From NCBI RefSeq assembly GCF_037038585.1, contig NC_092523.1, positions 29,827,501-29,891,500 on the forward strand: DNA of 64,000 bases, written 5' to 3'. The notes under the pieces were generated by a model that saw only the letters and a program-made list of their open reading frames with translations, had not been told where the DNA came from and did not search any database. Source of the stretch: Patagioenas fasciata. Taxonomy: Eukaryota; Chordata; Aves; Columbiformes; Columbidae. A program made the translations under genes and the position numbers. Shown piece by piece: positions 25,581 through 37,800 of this stretch; the stretch's first letter is position 1, and the number at the start of each line of letters is the position of its first letter.

Positions 25581-28500
25581 TCCTTTAACTACTTGAGAAC
25601 TGGGAGTGATTCCAGCAGGAACAGTATTCCGTATGTAAAGCACAGCAGAGCCATGGGTAGAACAGAGCCAGCTCATTGCTCTGTGCTCCTGGCACGAAGG
25701 GCAGAGGCACATGCAAGCAACACATCCCCATTGCTTTGATAGTCATTTTGTTGCTCTCATTCCAAGGGTTTTAAAGCCTGCCAGGGTAAGACTTCATTAA
25801 AATAATAGCCAAGAAATCAGCAGTTTCGAGAGGGCAGCCTACATCTTGTCTGAGGTAACGGTGCCAGCTCTGTGTGACCTCAGCTTTGTTTTGAGTCCGG
25901 ACAATAAGAATATTTATTAAGTGCTGTCTTGATTGCTGAACGGCACACAATGAATCTGGCAAGTAAGTCGTGACGTTAGCCAAAGCTGCTTGCAGTTTCT
26001 GAACACAGGGGCTGAGATTATTTATCGTCAGAGACCCCACACGCCTCAATCATATCTACCCACCCATAACTGTTTATTTTTCTACCCTCTAGTTCAGAGA
26101 GCAACAGAGCAGCTTATGTCACTGCAAATCTGTAGGTAAGGCACTACAAATAATTAACTTGCGGGTGACCTTTTGTTTGCTTTTACCACTTCCAGATTTT
26201 ATTTTTTATTTAATGATTTTGCCCAGGTATGCACACAGGCACTAACGAAGTGGGTACTGGCATCCTTGCTGGGCTGTATCACAAGAAGCCCTCCTGCCCT
26301 CTCACATGTCCATCAAACCGAGAAGACTGCTTCCACTGGGAGAAGATGCAGCATATCTTCAGAAGCGCTTTAAAAGCAATGCCAATCCCCAGCTAGCCTG
26401 GTTTGGTTGCTGCCATTTAAGAGATCTGCCTCATGATTCTATGTCCACAACTCAGTAGCTAATCGATCTGGTAGGTATGGAAAGCTCAGCCCTCCTACTT
26501 AAAAATCACCAGGTATTTGTCACTGATTAGCTGCATCTAAACATGCTTGCAGCAGGCAGTACTCTGCGGGTACTGTTTCTGTCTTGACTGTAGTCAATAT
26601 TTATCACAATTTGACCAGGTTTTATAGTGTTAAGACTCTAATAAATATTTGTTGAGAAAATTACTAATATAACACTTTCCTGATAAATATTTACTAGAGA
26701 TTTTTCTGTCAAGAAACACACTGGGGAAAAAAATTTCCTTTAAAAAACTCTTATAAAAAAAATCAATTCCAAAAGCAAGCCAAGTTAAAATTAATCAAAC
26801 AGTTGGCAAAAAGGAGTATACAAAATTAAACATATGCCAGGAAAGGATTAAGTACACAGCAAAGTAAGGATTTGCCAGTATAAAAGAAGTTGTGTGAGCT
26901 AAATGGGAGCTGACTCTATTCTCACTTCCTGTTTCCTTCAGAACGAGACTGGGCTTTGTAACTAAAAGCTACAGATATAATTAATATTATTCAAATAAAA
27001 TCACATTCTCTTGTAGAAAGACACCTTCATTTGGAAATACTGCAAAGCCAGCACTAGTTTGTCTCATTTCCAACTCACACATCGGATGGAAAGCTTGAGC
27101 TCAGACATGTTTAGGATCAGGTCCTGCTGAGATAACTCAGCAGTTTGAGGTACAAACCATATCCTATTAGCACAGACCTTACACACTGTCTACGCTACCC
27201 CCTTTTTGCCCTTCATAACAATGTGTGAATACTTGTATTAATAAGAAAACAAAGACATTAAATAATCTTTCAGATATTGCACCAAGCTAATCAGGAAGAC
27301 TTAATTTGCCAGAATTATATTTATACAATAAGGATAAATGAAAAAAATGAATATTCATAAACACCTTTCATTTCCCCTGTGATATGTTTAAGTTTAGCAA
27401 GATAAATTATTTTCTACAGCTGTTTTTACAGCTGTTAACTGCACTTACTAGTTGAAAATCTGAATTTCTTTCTAGTCACAGGTCACGGACACTAAGGGTT
27501 CATTGACCCGCCGTATCTTTCCAAGGCAGGATCACCAGTGAATACGTGCAGATATATGAATGAAGCCCGTGTCTTCATGTTATGGCACAACTCAACAAAA
27601 CACACAGAACACATGGAAAAAAATACACATCTGCATTCTGGAAGAAAGCAATAGCCTGGCATTTTCAAACCTAGTGTTTGCCTTGTTGGAGCAGGCAGTA
27701 TCATCTCTAGAACACAGGTAATTTAACGTCCCATACCAAGGGAGAGGTACCTCCTCTGGATGATGCTCATCTGAGAAGATGCTTCTGCTGGTCAATACTA
27801 GCGTTCGCACAGCCCACAATAAATGTGGTATTTTTCCAATATCCTGGTATGGGATTTCATGTATACACTGGGTATCTAAAATGAACTCAGTTGCATTGGC
27901 AATTCTCTATGTTCATAAAATTGCAATATAAAATGGGGACTGTCTTCTTTCCAAATGTGGCCATATGGATATGTGACATGTGACCAGATCCACGGTCATA
28001 TCTTGAACCTACCTCTACCCAGGAACACCAAAGCATGAGGACTTTTTTTTTTTCTTTTTTTTCTCCATGGCAGATGAAATCTTAGAGTTGGAACACAGTT
28101 TCTACAAAATAAAGAGCCAATTCATATCCAAGATTATTCTATAACACATTTTAGAAAAAAAAAAAATATATATATAATGGTAGTTTTTGGTCCTTGCTGT
28201 TGTGAATGACTCCTTTAGGCAACAAGCAGTAGAAGAGCAATTGCCCCAAGTTTCCCCAAACTGTATAAGCTGAACAAGCTGCCACACATGTTGCAGCTTG
28301 ACTGCTTTGGAATTTGGCCACAAACAGGCCATGCTTTCAGGCTGACTCTTTGAATGTAAAGCAACCTCAAAATGAAAAGGAGCCACAGAGTGGTCCGCAA
28401 GATGCAGTCTAGGCAATGTCTTTCTCTACAGATAGCTTTGAAGCAATTTTTGTGCTCCTGGAACAACTTCATAGCCTCAGAGAACAGCAGCTACATCCCA

Positions 28501-31387
28501 AACTCCCTTCTGTTTCCCAGTTGATTCTTATGAGACAGGTAGGAGCATTAAGATACTTTCCATTCACTGTTCCAGAAAGCTTAGGAAACGGCAGCTAATG
28601 CCATCCATTTCCACTGAGTTCATAAAGCAGTGTATAGAAGGTCTTTGTTTCCTTGAGGAAATTTTGACCCTCCTCAATTTTGAGTTATAAATGTTTCTAT
28701 TGCCTTTCTCATTGCCTGCCAAGTTTACTTAGAGCTTTCCCTCTTCAGCTGATAGCCCTGTTAAAACTAACTTCCCTCCATGGCTTTTATCAGCATTGGT
28801 CTTTCTCCTCTGGCAGACAGTCTGTGCCCCTGAACTCTTAGCTCTTGTATTTGAGTCTGAAAGTTTTAACAGGAATTTCAGGGAAAAACTTTTACTTTTG
28901 AACCCACACCTGAATGAGATCTCTATTCCAGGAAAACCCCGATCATTTTGCAGGCAAATAGGTTCTGGCATATTTCTAAAACAACATAAAACAGTATGTA
29001 AAAGGCAGAGCACAGATGGGTGAGTATGAGGATATTGATACAGAGTCAGACAATTATTTGCTACTGTTAAAGGTCTGAATTCTGCTTCTGCCAAGCCCTG
29101 GGGTTATATCATGGACTGGTGCCCTTTGACAAAGAAAGTACTAATGATTCATCCCTAGGAATTTTAAGTCATCTTCCCTGCTCTCACGGTAACCACAACT
29201 TACCTATAATCTTAAGTAAAGATGTGTTTATTTCTTATGAGGCTATTCTGCAAATCAAAATGATTGAAGTGATAATTATGAACTCCACATAGTTTTCTCT
29301 GTTACAAACTTCCTTAGATAATGATAGGTTTTTTAAAAATCCAAATGCAGGTTCATATAGCAAACAAAAACCTGCCCAGACTTAGTCTTCACAGCAAGTG
29401 ATCAGCCTGGGATCAATACCGTATCGTACAAGCTGTAACAAAGCTGCTTTTATTCCCAGGGTGAACCTTCAGACTGTCTCAGATTCCAAGTTGACTGTGT
29501 TGTCAAGATACTTGACAGCTGTGATCCGCGAAAATTCAGCAAATAATATAGCTGAATAGTGAATAAATCATACATATATAATTATCATGGCTCTAAGAGA
29601 TATAGAAATCACATCCTGAAGTCTACAGATTCACATGTATGAATTATGCATTAAGAACTATGTAAACATAACAATGTTTATCCCATGAGTACAGCACCAA
29701 TCCTGCACAGGAGCTTTTGTCTTATCAGAGAGTAATTCCTGCTTTCTGTCAGCTAGTGGAAACACTCGCATTTTCTAATTTGAAAGCCAAGGGCATATAG
29801 TGATCTTTGAATGGTGGGAAGTGCACTTCAGTGCAAGTTTCTCCTATCTCTAAGCACTCAGAGGTTTTTTTGTGCTCTGTGATTTATGGTTTCTTGGCCC
29901 CAATATCTTGAAATTATCTTCCAATGACTAAAACCAGTAGGGCACAGGCTAGTATTTTTACTTTCAAAATGTAACAATCTACTGGCTTTCTTCATTTATT
30001 ATCCCACAAATCATGGAAGTGTGTGACTTTACTCCATTATGCTAATTATCTAAATCAAAGAATCCTTTACTAATTAAAGTTCCTAGATCTGCTGGTACCA
30101 ACCAACTTAATTAACATAGAGTATTGTGTCCCATAACTGAATATCTAGATTTCAGGGTCCTCACCCATATTGGCTTTAAGCATTTTCATAAAGGTCTGAA
30201 GGAGAGTGGCCTGATTTGTACTTTCAAGGTTGCCCTTATCATAAATTCACACTGAATCCTGTCTCATAGAGATTACCAGGGTACCCACCTGTAGTACTCA
30301 CAAAGCTGCTTGGGCTTAGTTAGCAAATTAAAATCTTCCTTGGAAAAAATCTGAGCAAATCAACCAGCAACAAGTATCTGAGTAATTGAATAATTTTCCT
30401 ATTCTCCCTAATAAATTAAAAAAATAAACCAAAATCACCACATAAAATCAGTGGGTAAGTCTATTAAGTCCAGTCTTGCTGTGAAATCTGCTCTGGGCTG
30501 GCCATTAAGCAATGCTGATTTTTGTCCCTCATGCAGATAATGTCCCTTGAATAATATGATGGTCTAGGTTGGAAATCTCTGAAGCAGACCTTTGCTCTCC
30601 CACCCCTACAGGCATTTCATAAAGCGCTGTCAGACATTATGATCCACAGTGGCCCACACGAGTCTAACTTTGTGGTACATAAATCTGAGCTCTCGTCTGT
30701 TCATTCCAGCATTTTCTATAGGGTAAAGCCAAGCTTTGGCTCTCCTTCCCACCTTTGGTACTGCACCTTTTCAGGCTCTCTCTCCATTCTCCTTGATGAA
30801 CAAGTTTTGTTACAAGTGATGTCTCACGGCAACGTATAAATGGTCCTGGCAGGTCTCCTTTAACAGGCAGGAAACACAAAGCAGTTACATTTCCAGATAA
30901 CTCTCTCACTTGGCCCAGGCCCTTGTGGAAAAGTCCTTTCTTTTATCTCAGTGAAAGCCTCTGCATGACACTCATCAAACCAACTCCAGATCCAGGAGGA
31001 TAAATAATTTATACTAATTTTTATTCTGGATCCTTTAAGATTCTCTTTCCACCAGGAGGACCTTCACCAGGGCAGACAATTCAGTTCAACACCTGAGACA
31101 TCTGTGTTTAGGAAGAAAAATCCTGGCACTCAGGAGATACCCACCTCCATACTAGGAAACCATATAGCTAGTTTCAGCCAGTTAGTTCTTAGGTGGTAAA
31201 GTGAGATAAGCTGAACTCCACTCATTAAGATGGGATAAGTGTCACACATTTGCCATGAAAAGCTAACATGCAATATCACAAACGTTTGCAATTGTAAAAT
31301 TACAAACCCTACAAATGTTGTCAGTACATCGACTGTTACAAATTGCTAACGTCAGGTAGGATTGCGAGGTGAGAGCCCCGCAGCGTT

Positions 31388-31442
31388 TGCTCGCAGGATG
31401 CTCGCAGGATGCTCGGAGGATGCTCGGAGGATGTTCGGAGAA
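31388..31442 (+). repeat. 11-bp minisatellite, five units
   Basis: Units TGCTCGCAGGA (x2), TGCTCGGAGGA (x2) and TGTTCGGAGAA, contiguous. It sits at the start of a small isolated GC/CpG-rich segment (about 31366-31560) in otherwise AT-rich DNA. Confidence 0.95.
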
Positions 31443-33497
31443 TGCTGGGGGGCTCCCGGGCTCTCCCGGGCAGCTGGAGCCCAGCGCAAGGCGGGCGGGT
31501 TTCTGGGGAATCACAGAGTGCTGGTGCCACCTAGAGGTAACTGTTCGCCTAGAAAGTGGGACAATCATTACCAGACACGGGTGACACAATGTGCCACAAA
31601 AGTACAGCACTGGGGGAAAAAAAATCCTGGAGAGAAGGGCTATTGCGGCTGTGCAAAACCTAGACACAGAGAAGTAGCAGATTATAACTTACATCTTGTC
31701 CTCAACTTGCAAATATAAATATAGCTGATACATTTAAGACAACCAACTGCCGATTCCTATCTCCTTCAAACCATTTCCCAGCCTCACAGCTGTATTCATT
31801 CCCTTCTTCCTCCAGTTATCTGAACTCTCAGAAAATAGCCATCAAGCTGACCACATCTGGAGGTTGGATCTCGCTTCCCTGTGCTGTTGTAGGACCAGCT
31901 GTGTCTGGAGCCAGCTGACAGGGGAGTTCAGGAAACACCAACTGCATGGCAAAGAAAACCTGTGGGATACGAATTCACAGCCCTCTGCTGATCACCAGCT
32001 TTCCCAAATGTCCCACCTAGCATCCTCCAAAACATTTCTGAATGACCCACCCAGCATCTACCCATATAACTTAAAACTGGTCAGCTTTATAGCAGGAACA
32101 GAACCAGCATCCACATGCAAAGGAAGGATTGGTGCAAAAATATGTCACCTTTCTTCCACCACTGAATCTGCCACCTACAAATTATGGTTCACTGTAATAA
32201 CCACAGCGGTGATGATATCTCATGGGGACACTGTGGGACTTGAGGAGCAGTTGCTGATGGGTAGAGTCTGCAGCTTTTTCGTAGTATGTTGAAGCAATTT
32301 TTGAGGAAGTGTTCACCAAAACGTTGTGGACCACAGCGCTCTCCTCACCCTCAAGCTGCTGCATATGGTTCCTGCTGTGAGCTAGTCTGTGGGCATGGCA
32401 TTCGTGCCGTGGCTCTTACTTACTCCACAGGAAACTCCACATGATAGCGGTACTGGAGCCAAGGGCTAAGACAGATACTAAGTGATCAGCTCTGTCTGTT
32501 ACAGCTTTACTTCTCCCCAGACGCAATTTCTCTCCCTTCCCACCTATGAACCCTGGAAGACCGCAGAGCAAGACTTGGCTTGTGCCTACTACATCCTTCC
32601 TGCTTGGCTTTGCTGCTAACATTGCAGTCAATGCAATGCAGACAGTGACACTGGGGATGATGCCTTGATCCTACCATGCATTACAGACCCGCAAATATAT
32701 GGGCTTCCTGCCCTGTGTTCCTTAAAGAAAGGTGGATTGATGGAAGAGTATTTGATACTAAACATCTGCCACTGCACTGATCTCCATGAAAGCTGTACCT
32801 CCAAGGTTCTGAATTAGTTAATTTTTTTTAGATTACTGAAGTACCAGAAAGTTGGGTACTTGTCACCCCAAAGGAGAACATGGCACAATGCACTGCGTGT
32901 CTCTGGATACTTGTGACTGTCCTGCCAAGGCCCTGCTGTTGTTCATCAGCTCCATCCTCTAGCAGCACACCTGTAAGCCCTCTGGCCTCCACTGTCTCTT
33001 GGGCACCATAGCCACTTTCCCTGTCCTTTGCTTTACAAACACCCCCAAAGCCTAAACTGCATGGGAAACTATAACTTGGGTCTGGTGGAAGCCAAAGACC
33101 TGCTCAATATGCTACAGGACCATGCCATACATCCAGCCAGCAGACTCCAGACCACGATTTCGTGAAAATGGCATCCACACTGGCTACCAAAATTGCTGAG
33201 CAAATCTATGCTAGGTTTTATTCAGACAAAGGAAGAACACTCTTTATGGGACAGATCATTGCTCTCTCTTGCATTTTCTGTCTTGTGAAAGCTGTAAAAG
33301 GTTGAGCCTGCAGAGACAAGGCTGCAGTGCATCTCCCGCATGTTTCAGAGAGGAGATGAGTCTGAAAAGAAAGAGGTACCCCTGCTGTACACACAGTCAT
33401 ACATGCCAAAATGGTTTAGGGAGGGTATATACCTCTGTTTATGAAAGTACATGGGTAAAATTTAAAATTTGTCTTTCAGTCAAGCCTGATCTACACC

Positions 33498-33525
<28 letters not shown>
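33498..33525 (+). repeat. A28 homopolymer
   Basis: Twenty-eight As in a row. It could be the tail of a degraded retrocopy, but no source gene is recognised upstream. Confidence 0.97.
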
Positions 33526-33529
<4 letters not shown>

Positions 33530-34405
33530 GATAGGGTTGGTAGTTGGTTGGGATGCAATTAATGTGTTTATGACACAATTCAGTCCCATATAGGAAAAAG
33601 TCATCAACACCTTTAAAGATACCTTGGGAGGTATCACCATCCAGGCAGCCAGACCTGGTGTTGTAAAAGCACATCAGTATCAGCAGAAGTTCCTCTTGAA
33701 GTCAAAAACCCATGTGTACTTCAGGCCTGGATCTCAGTGAGCTGCAAGGTGGTGGCCATTGCTTTGTTCTCTTTATCTGCTGATTTTGAGATGGTTTGAA
33801 TTAGCACTAAAGACTAATAAAATTAGGTTGTACTGTATTTAAAGACTTGGACATACAGCCTAAGTATTTTTTTTTTCCTGAGCTCCCTGACTTAAAATCT
33901 TATTCCACTCGAGAGCACGAAAAAGTACTAGCATAACTATGCCCACACTAAACATTGTTACTTTTCTCATGTATGTTATGAAAAGTTTTATATACCTTCC
34001 AGTATCTCCTCGGAGGCAGGTAGTCAGTGCTATTTGGTCAGATAAGCCAACACCTGAATGCCTGCTGAGTAACACCTGAGTGTCTCTTATGAAGGGAAGG
34101 CTCGACCTGCAACCCCACATGCACAGAAGAGGGATGCAGAAAGGACTGGAGTCAGAGGGAACCACCTCCTTTTGGTGCTGAGCTGGTTGACTTATTGATT
34201 TATCAGGGCAAAAGAAAGGTAAGGAAAGCCTTTTCTTTCTTGTAACGATAAACCCTATAATATTGTGTAGAACGAAATTCTGAACACAAGACCCCACATC
34301 CACGTAATGCGAAGGAGGCGGCTGACGGGTAAGTGTGCAATTGGGATGAGCCCCGGAAGGGGAACCCGGTGAGCTCTCAGGCAGCTGAGGGGAAGTTGTT
34401 TCTGA

Positions 34406-34496
34406 GTGTGTGTGTGTATGTATGTGTGGGGGGGATGTAGGTGTCGGGGGAGGGTGTTGGGGTGTGTGTGAGATGGTATGGAGGTGGGGGGAGGGT
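34406..34496 (+). repeat. GT/G-rich tract upstream of SRD5A3
   Basis: A (GT)n-like stretch passes into G runs: seven Gs at 34428-34434, five at 34446-34450, three at 34452-34454, four at 34459-34462, and six plus three near 34486-34495. This satisfies a loose G-quadruplex pattern on the sense strand, about 130-200 bp before the start codon. Confidence 0.7.
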
Positions 34497-34596
34497 GTCC
34501 CTCCCCGCCCTGTTCGGGCCACCACCTGCGGGCAAGGAGGGGAGCAACCGCGACTCCCGCACCCGCAGCTCCTTTCGAAACCTCCCCGGCGGCAGT

Positions 34597-34628
34597 GGGC
34601 GGGGCCATGACGGGGCGGGGCCATGCCG
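34597..34628 (+). repeat. 16-bp tandem duplication carrying the SRD5A3 start codon
   Basis: Two adjacent 16-bp units, GGGCGGGGCCATGACG (34597-34612) and GGGCGGGGCCATGCCG (34613-34628), differ at one base. Each holds a GC box and an ATG. Because 16 is not a multiple of three, the two ATGs (34607 and 34623) are in different frames; only the second opens SRD5A3. Confidence 0.95.
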
Positions 34629-34831
34629 GCGGTGCTGGGCGCTGCCTGGGCCCTGCTGTCCGCTGCTTTCCTGTCGGCGCTGCTGCTGCTGCGGTGCGCT
34701 CCGGCGGGGCCGCCCGGCGCCGGCTTTGGCGTCGTCTTCGGTATCTTCCAGGATCTCATCCGCTACGGGAAGACGAAGCGCGGCTGCGGGCAGTGCCCGG
34801 CCTGGCTGCGCCTCCTCCAGGTGCCCAAGAG
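34623..34831 (+). CDS. SRD5A3: SRD5A3 coding exon 1
   Basis: Encodes residues 1-69 and two bases of Arg70. It holds the leucine/alanine-rich first membrane segment (about 4-24) and the family motif [11 protein letters not shown] (42-52). The donor is AG|GTGAGG. The exon lies inside a CpG island, and its start codon sits in the second copy of a 16-bp tandem duplication. Confidence 0.93.
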
Positions 34832-37800
34832 GTGAGGGGGCGGTGCTCCGCTGCCCGCCGCCATGTCTGCGGGTTGGGTGCCACCCGCGTTCTGCCGCGG
34901 CAGCGCGGGGGTGACTGCGCGTTTCGCTTCGTTCGGCTAAAGATGTAGAAAATAAACAGCATATACAAATAGCATTGCGTATTTCTGTGGGCTTGGGCTC
35001 AATTTATTTTTGGAAGTTTTACTCCTTTTTTACAGATGGGGAGCTGAGGAGCATAGAGACTGCGAGTCCGTGTGTTCCAAATGGGAACAAAAGCCTAATC
35101 CCTTGAATCCCAGTCGCATGCAGTAGCTGCAAATCAGCCCTTCCTGCAAGACTGAGGGCAGGGACCTGGGTATATGGGCTCCCGAGTGTAACTGTGATTG
35201 TGCAAATATACTGGCAGTTTATTGTCTGTAACCGATTCTCAGTTGTCTTCTTCCTTCAAGGTTTCTTCATAAAATAGAAGAGCGTTTTAATGTAACTGGC
35301 TGGACACTGTGTGAACAGTCTGTAGTAAGGCAGAAGAACTGCTGTATTACCCAAATATATCTTTTAATAGATATTTAATAGAAGTGGGGAAGAGAAAAAC
35401 CTACAGCTTTCTATATGTTACTGGGATCTCATAATTTTTGATCAGCTGAGATTCATGACTAGAAGTAGCCTTTGACATGAACACAACAGGATCTTGCAAG
35501 GCCAGCAAGACAGAGCTGGGAGGCTACTTAACTCAAAAATCTGATATACCCCTAGTGTAATGATCTTGTTATCATTGACGCATTTTGCATACATAGCTTT
35601 GAAGCCAAATATTAAAAAAGTTTCATGACGCAGCATATTATTCATGCAAAGGCTATAATGTAGTATCTTGGTTATCAGGCTTCTGGTTACAGAAAATTCC
35701 TAGGGATATGTTTAAATTCTGCAATATCTTCAGTGAAAATAAGGCCTCATAAAGGCTTTGTCTTTAATTGCAGCACACTGCCAAGTGCCACATTCTTGAG
35801 GTAGGTTCTCCTTTGAGTTGACCTTTAACCAACAGAAGTTTTCTACCACACAGGGAAGAAGGTGTCTGTAAGACATGACTTTTTCAAGGAATTGTTCTCA
35901 AGCTCTTGACATCTACAATGTGATTCTATTACTTGAATAGTCAATGTGTATGCAACCCTGCTAGCTGAAGGAATAGGGAAAATCCTGAAGGTAGCTGTTG
36001 AGGCATTTTCTATTTCCATTAATCTGTGTCTTGTTTCCAAACAAGCATTGTATTTTCTCTAGCCTGAGCTTGGTTTTAACTTTGCCATTCCATCTGGTCA
36101 GATGTTACAAATGGTTTTGGGTTGGTTTGGCAAATACTGAACATTCCAGTCCTTGAGAGATGACATGTACTTACTGCAGTGCTGGATTGCTCTGTAGGTC
36201 AGATATATCCCCAGTGTAATTGAGGTTGCTGAAAACTTGCAGGGCATGCAGCTGCTAAGCTGCCAGGGCTTGTTTGTGTGCTGGTAGCAACAAGCAACAC
36301 ATGTGGAGAACGTTCTCTGGGGAGTGATGGGAAAGTAACAGGACAGCAAGGAAAGAGCTTGAAACTTGGAGGTGGCCATGAGTTTTTATGAATATACAAG
36401 TTGTATTTGTCTTCTAAGCAGAAAATGAGAGAGTGGGGCTAAATTTTACTTCTGCTGTTTCAAATCATGTTGCTGTTTCTGCTTGGTAGGAGAAGGAACC
36501 GAGGAGGAGAAGTCATTGTCTGAAAGGGCTGCCAACCACTAATGGGCAAAGTGCTCTGGGGCATGCAGGGGAGCTCGTTACCTCTGTGCTTCTTATTGGC
36601 CTCTGCTGTTGAGAGATACCTGAGTGGCTTTGGGAGGGGTGACTTCATTTAGTTTCACTAAGCAAGTGTGTTGTACCCCCAGACTTCAAAAGAAAAGTTG
36701 CGTGTTCAAGAGAAATGTAGTCAGTTCTTTGACTATACAGTTATAGCTCAGTTTTGTACCAATAGTTAACTTGTCAAGATAAGGCCATCAGCATCTTAGC
36801 GTGGTATGTATTTCATCTCTTTGCAGGTGTTTCCCGAGGTCCTGATTTTTATTCATAGCCAGAAGGACTTATAGTTTTTAAAAGGAAATACTAGGTCACC
36901 TATTTTGAGCTGGATATCATAGAATGTTTAACTCCATCCACTTACCTGTCTTGATAGTCTTGTGTTTCAGTAATGCATAATGTAACTTTTATAAGTGCAT
37001 TATGGGATTGGGAGGCTCTTTGTTTTCTTCAAAAAACATGTGGTCTTGACTTGTAATCACTCAGTAATATTGCTGGTTTCTCCTTTTTCTGTGATTGTCA
37101 CAAGCCTTGAATTTGCAGAGGGACAAGATATTTTTAGTGTACAGCTGAGTGATTACTTCTGAGTGCCTTTTACTGTTTGCATTTGTCTTTAATGTCATGT
37201 AATGCGTCCACTAGAACTGAGAAAAGTGAGGGTGCTGCTAGGCACAACAGCCTGGAAATGCTCAGAAAATTATTTCGGATGTTCTTACAATAGCGTGAAC
37301 TATAAAGAAAAAGTTGTGTTCGTTATTATAGTTGTAAGCATGTTGCAATGTGCTGTTTACACTTTCTCCTCTTTACTGCAGCTGTGGTAAATAAGGTAAC
37401 CTAAGTGAGGGGTTGTTCCAGACATCAGAAGAAGGTGTTTGGGTTATTCCCTGGTGATACCACTGGAGTCCAGAGTTCTCTGATCATTGATGTGGGGACC
37501 AAAAGGGAATGTACTCACCATGAGGCAAGCATGTCCTACAAGCATTTCCAACTAAGGCATGATGAGAACATTAATGAAGACCCTTCTTGTTCCGACAGGT
37601 GGTTTGCTCACTTTTATGTGGTTTCTGTGCTCTGGAACGGCTTTCTGCTGATCTGGCTTTTCCGAGCTGAGTTTCTTGGAGAGTCGCTCCCATCATGGAT
37701 TCAGCACGTGCATCGTGCTCTTGACAGAGATTGTCAGAGCGAGGGCACAGGCAAGTATTCCGGCTATTACGAAACAGCCATTTAAATACAGAAAGCTGCG

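Larger units (their letters stand above)
19483..34400. other. intergenic DNA upstream of SRD5A3
   Basis: Mostly AT-rich single-copy sequence with homopolymer and GTTT tracts and the minisatellite spot at 31.4 kb. The stretch 31860-33180 is less AT-rich and has a 142-codon frame (31864-32292), but I recognise no protein. KDR, the expected upstream neighbour by synteny, is not in the window. Confidence 0.65.
34500..34870 (+). promoter_or_regulatory. SRD5A3: SRD5A3 CpG-island promoter
   Basis: A sharp rise in GC and CpG density surrounds the start codon and exon 1, in contrast to the AT-rich DNA on both sides. Two GGGCGGGG GC-box (Sp1-type) matches lie at 34597-34604 and 34613-34620, immediately before each of two ATGs. 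No TATA box is evident. The transcription start is inferred to lie in or just upstream of this block. Confidence 0.75.

Noticed and set aside
1-34400. KDR exons expected from synteny
   Set aside because: No receptor-kinase or Ig-domain coding match was seen on either strand; KDR probably lies beyond the left edge.
34441-34948. 156- and 157-codon frames over SRD5A3 exon 1
   Set aside because: CpG-island shadows of exon 1. The frame of the upstream ATG at 34607 is treated only as a possible uORF.
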